A DNA stretch of 64,000 nt from assembly GCA_019671005.1 (NCBI GenBank), contig CM033715.1, positions 6,882,001-6,946,000 on the forward strand, given 5' to 3'. This DNA comes from Hibiscus mutabilis. Its lineage: Eukaryota; Streptophyta; Magnoliopsida; Malvales; Malvaceae. The notes below the pieces were generated by a model. That model was not told where the DNA came from and ran no database searches. It saw only the letters and a list, made by a program, of their open reading frames with translations. A program made the position numbers and the translations under genes. This document shows positions 62,511-64,000 of this stretch, piece after piece; within the stretch, counting starts at the first letter, position 1; every line of letters starts with the position of its first letter.

Positions 62511-64000
62511 ATGTACGAGGTATTTATCTTTCTATTTCATAAAGTTTATGGTATTTTTATTGAGGATAAATTAATAAAATTATGAATTTTATTAAGACTT
62601 ACAAAGGATAAATACTTATAATAATTTCTCTCTTTTTCATTAAATTTTTTTACAAACAATTCTTCGGTGTGCTTTTGTACTGATTTAGTTCATTTAGAGA
62701 ATCGAGTACTATTTGTACTGAGATTTTTGAAATATTTAGGTCGCAATCTTATTAAGAAGGTGTATCATTATTGACATAAAAATTAACAAATTTAACTGAC
62801 ATGTCAGCTAACTCGACTACCTAATAACTATAAGTATACTGCTAAACCATCATAACATATAAGTATTAGACTTGACACCATTATCAAAGGACCACAAATA
62901 TAATCACAAATCTTAGATCCTCATACCACAAGTCAAGTGAGATCCCAACTATCATCTCCCCTCTTTCTCTCAACTTTGTTTTTTTATAATATATTTGGAC
63001 TACTGTTTGTGGCTCTTTATTCAACCCAAAAAATCGTCATAAATTACTACAATCTTAATTTTATCGTAAATGATACTAAAATCTATCAAAATAGTATTAT
63101 TTAAAAAATGTTGTTATCTCTTAAAATTAGATTCGAACAATTTGTTCATACGATGTTTGTGTGCATATCGAATCCCTTAGGTTAGTCTTGAAACCTCGCT
63201 TGGCCATACATAAAGTTCTTTCTTGGCTTAAAGCTTTTCAAGTCGACAATGGTTTATATGTTTCTTACTTGGATAATTTAGATTTTGGCTCACTCATTTT
63301 GGACTGTGTTGTATTGTTTTAGAATTTTATCATTATTTTATCTTAAAATTTTAATTTGTAGTAAAATTTTTTGGTTGTGGCTTATGTCAGTGCCGTAAGG
63401 GACTGCTCCTGATCATAAAATATTAGGCATAATATTAGAAAAATACCTATAACGAATGACTGGATAGTTATTTTGATCTTTATTTTTTGAAGTATTTTAA
63501 TTTTAACATTTTATTTTGAGTTAAAATAGTTTCTCTTTGAATGAAAACTAACAGTCAACTGAAGATAAACATCTTGAAAATGACTTGACAAATTGAGATG
63601 TCATCAGAAAAAATAATTTTATATTTTATGCAATTTTATAAAATTAATTTTGATTGATGTGTTATTTTGTAAAGTCAACATATTTGTTTATATGATATTG
63701 TTATGCCAACGTGCACTGTCATGTCGTTTCAAACTATTTAATGTTAGTTGACTAATAATTTTCATCCACAAAAAAGATATTTTGACGAAAAATAAATTAT
63801 ATTAAGATATTAATTCCGTTATCCTTTGAGCACGTAGTTCATCAACAGCTGCAACTTTTTCATGGGTTGTGCTGTCAATTTTTAAGGTAAAAAATTAGTT
63901 AATATACGGTTAATCATTTTTTTTACTTTTTTGAATTTTAATTATTTGATAGAACTAATTTTCATTATTTTCTTTTTCATCCTCCGTACTAAACAAAGCT
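62511..64000. other. AT-rich intergenic sequence, no gene seen
   Basis: No conserved frame on either strand up to the window edge. Confidence 0.5.

Overview
The window is nuclear DNA of a eudicot plant. Genes carry short GT-AG introns in AT-rich sequence, and the proteins belong to land-plant families (GSK3/SHAGGY kinase, plastid purine enzyme, PB1 protein, S-protein homologues, plant MACPF protein, cytosolic uL3). The style of the LTR repeats (ends TGTAACACCCC...GGGGTGTTACA) recalls Malvaceae such as cotton (Gossypium). That is an inference; no sequence search was possible. The kinase next to the GARS gene matches, from memory, adjacent Arabidopsis loci (At1g09840/At1g09830), which would be conserved microsynteny.

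Layout. 1-4337: AT-rich sequence with one small repeat. 4338-14091: a nested block of LTR sequence with an ATAAT target duplication, holding a second LTR with a tRNA-Arg primer site and two tandem arrays. 16.1-21.0 kb: an intact 12-coding-exon SHAGGY-like kinase (+). 22.1-23.7 kb: a GARS (PUR2) gene (+) lacking its N domain. 24.1-25.7 kb: an intact two-exon PB1 gene (-). 25.8-34.2 kb: repeats, two foldback elements and a small phospho-motif protein gene (-, 30.8-31.3 kb). 34.9-36.6 kb: remnants of two MACPF genes. 37.4-41.8 kb: nested repeats, including an RNase H fragment and a solo-LTR-like element with an AAAAC duplication. 42.2-48.7 kb: a tandem cluster of three secreted S-protein homologues, the first broken, with spare copies of their promoter block. 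49.4-52.6 kb: a damaged MACPF gene (+). 53.7-56.1 kb: a small single-pass membrane protein gene (-) assembled here from two exons. 59.0-62.0 kb: RPL3 (-) with an approximately 32-bp coding deletion.

The main observation is that five gene copies here (GARS, two MACPF loci, the first S-protein, RPL3) have lost internal coding sequence while keeping their ends and splice sites. Three of the junctions sit at short matching sequences. The kinase, PB1, membrane-protein and phospho-motif genes are intact, so this is not uniform decay. Either the locus has suffered repeated short-homology deletion, or the assembly has collapsed at several places; read mapping would decide. The second notable feature is the S-protein cluster, where TATA-bearing promoter modules have multiplied without a gene attached.
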